The notes beneath the pieces are model-generated. The model was not told the DNA's origin and did not search any database. It worked only from the letters and a program-made list of their open reading frames with translations. The translations under genes were made by a program, and so were the position numbers. 64,000 nucleotides of DNA from Neoceratodus forsteri. Lineage: Eukaryota; Chordata; Ceratodontiformes; Ceratodontidae. Positions 63,601 through 64,000 of this stretch are shown piece after piece (position 1 is the first letter of the stretch; each line of letters begins with the position of its first letter). The stretch covers positions 167,293,501-167,357,500 of the forward strand of contig CM057456.1 of assembly GCA_016271365.2 (NCBI GenBank), read 5' to 3'.

Positions 63601-64000
63601 AGCAGGTGGTTCAATCAGTGGGTGGTCCAGGACTGGAACAGACTACCACTGGCGGTGGTGGCATGTAACACAACAAACACATTTAAACTCAAATGGGATG
63701 CTTATATCCAGGGTAACTGAAACACACTAACTGGCAAGCAATAAGAACGCAAGTCTATTAGCTCTGAAACAATCCTATTTTTTCCTTTTGAGACCTCTTT
63801 TAGTAAGTTCTGATAAACTTTGGGTACCTTTAGGATGGAAGAGGTTTTCTATTCTCCTGGATACTTGGAGTGTACCAGGTGATAAGCCCATTGGAAGGAC
63901 ACCTGGGGCACTCACAAACTACTTAATTTATTGTCTAGTTAAAGTTCATCAGTAGAAACTGTCCTTTGTTTAATTCTCCTCCAGTTCTAGGAAGGTTCTA
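60625..64000 (+). pseudogene. Tx1 ORF2 (endonuclease-reverse transcriptase), broken, runs off window
   Basis: The endonuclease region begins with IGTLSANSMKSG (about 60625) and includes SKCDIIFLQDTHLHSNNE and WWDFNCGLEPVDKGAKT (about 61015). RT motifs are ISNWRMISLLNKDLNILSKF (about 62070), CSVSGMAVQDNIPILRE and VDQEKAFNWTS (62127-62315), then QQACPLSPLLNVSGTDPLF and the catalytic ILAYSDDFCLLVGDL with FSRISGAKMNRDKSSGMV (62357-62830). Ser replaces Ala in the YADD box. After a CR1 interruption the frame resumes near 63771 (PLGWKRFSILLDTWSVPGDK). The downstream end is not in the window. Many in-frame stops. Confidence 0.82.
62900..63770 (+). pseudogene. CR1-group LINE C-terminal fragment nested in Tx1
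   Basis: Plus-strand frames 62938-63156 and 63160-63489 read VDDNTKGTSPF (remnant of FADDTK), KLALNLEKCDVMHLGNKKTT, IEERDMGIMVS, ASRSREVILPMYISLVRPVL, EYGAQVWSPYKKRDVALLER and LSELNLFSLEGRRKRGDM. FNQWVVQDWNRLPLAVVACN follows near 63610-63670. Only two breaks separate these. The family differs from the 42242 CR1. Its 5' truncation lies just before the RT active site. Confidence 0.82.

Larger units (their letters stand above)
56990..64000 (+). mobile_element. Tx1-clade LINE, nearly full length, with three nested insertions
   Basis: ORF1 (to about 60240) with gag-like zinc knuckles is followed by ORF2 (from about 60625) with endonuclease and RT in plus orientation. The element continues to the window edge. 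Interruptions are a pogo-like MITE (57344-57519), a CR1 3' end (59555-59868) and a CR1 C-terminal fragment (about 62900-63770). It is inactive through many stops. Confidence 0.8.

Overview
This window looks like intergenic DNA from a large, repeat-rich vertebrate genome. No host protein-coding gene, rRNA gene or free-standing tRNA gene could be supported. Almost everything recognisable is a transposable element or other repeat: CR1-type LINEs with 8-bp-repeat 3' ends, L2 and L1/Tx1-clade LINEs, a hAT transposase relic, MITE-like hairpins, long foldback elements, minisatellites and microsatellites. This mix fits an amphibian (perhaps a caecilian) or another large-genome lower tetrapod or fish. 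That assignment is an inference from repeat types, not proof.

Layout. 1-5724 is a foldback element whose arms each hold about 580 bp of unique inverted repeat plus an array of about 42-bp units. An L1-like LINE (1448-4669, minus) sits inside it with an 11-bp target duplication. 5850-9313 is a second L1-like LINE (plus), and 9319-10469 is a LINE 3' fragment between 46-bp inverted repeats. 12109-13917 is a 1.8-kb GC-rich foldback element; its sister copy lies at 46637-48281. 14146-21510 contains a dispersed repeat split by a CR1 (14557-17463), a 1.9-kb palindrome (19185-21072) and a second copy of the dispersed repeat. 22268-24600 is a CR1 lacking its 3' end. 24700-26800 holds microsatellites and a 140-bp minisatellite. 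26850-36660 holds two relics of one hAT family, an L2 that split one of them, and two copies of an unusual composite repeat. 41180-49054 is a LINE fragment followed by the most complete CR1 of the window (ORF1 with esterase domain, ORF2) and tandem units upstream of it that are interrupted by the second foldback element. 49100-56985 is a mosaic of LINE ends, a tRNA-like SINE head and a third composite repeat. 56990-64000 is a nearly full-length Tx1-clade LINE interrupted by a small pogo-like MITE and two CR1 fragments.

Nested order can be read directly in several places: the L1 is younger than the foldback array it duplicates; an L2 split a hAT transposase; CR1 fragments and a MITE split Tx1; and a foldback element split a tandem unit whose uninterrupted sister lies 440 bp away. 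All ORFs are degraded to some degree. The longest clean stretches are a CR1 endonuclease (23337-24335) and a CR1 ORF1 (45364-46215).

The best candidates for undescribed biology are the three-copy composite repeat (297-bp monomers, then a conserved GTAAGT...CAG intron-like block, then about 110-bp repeats) and the GGCCCAGATATTC foldback family with 3-bp target duplications.
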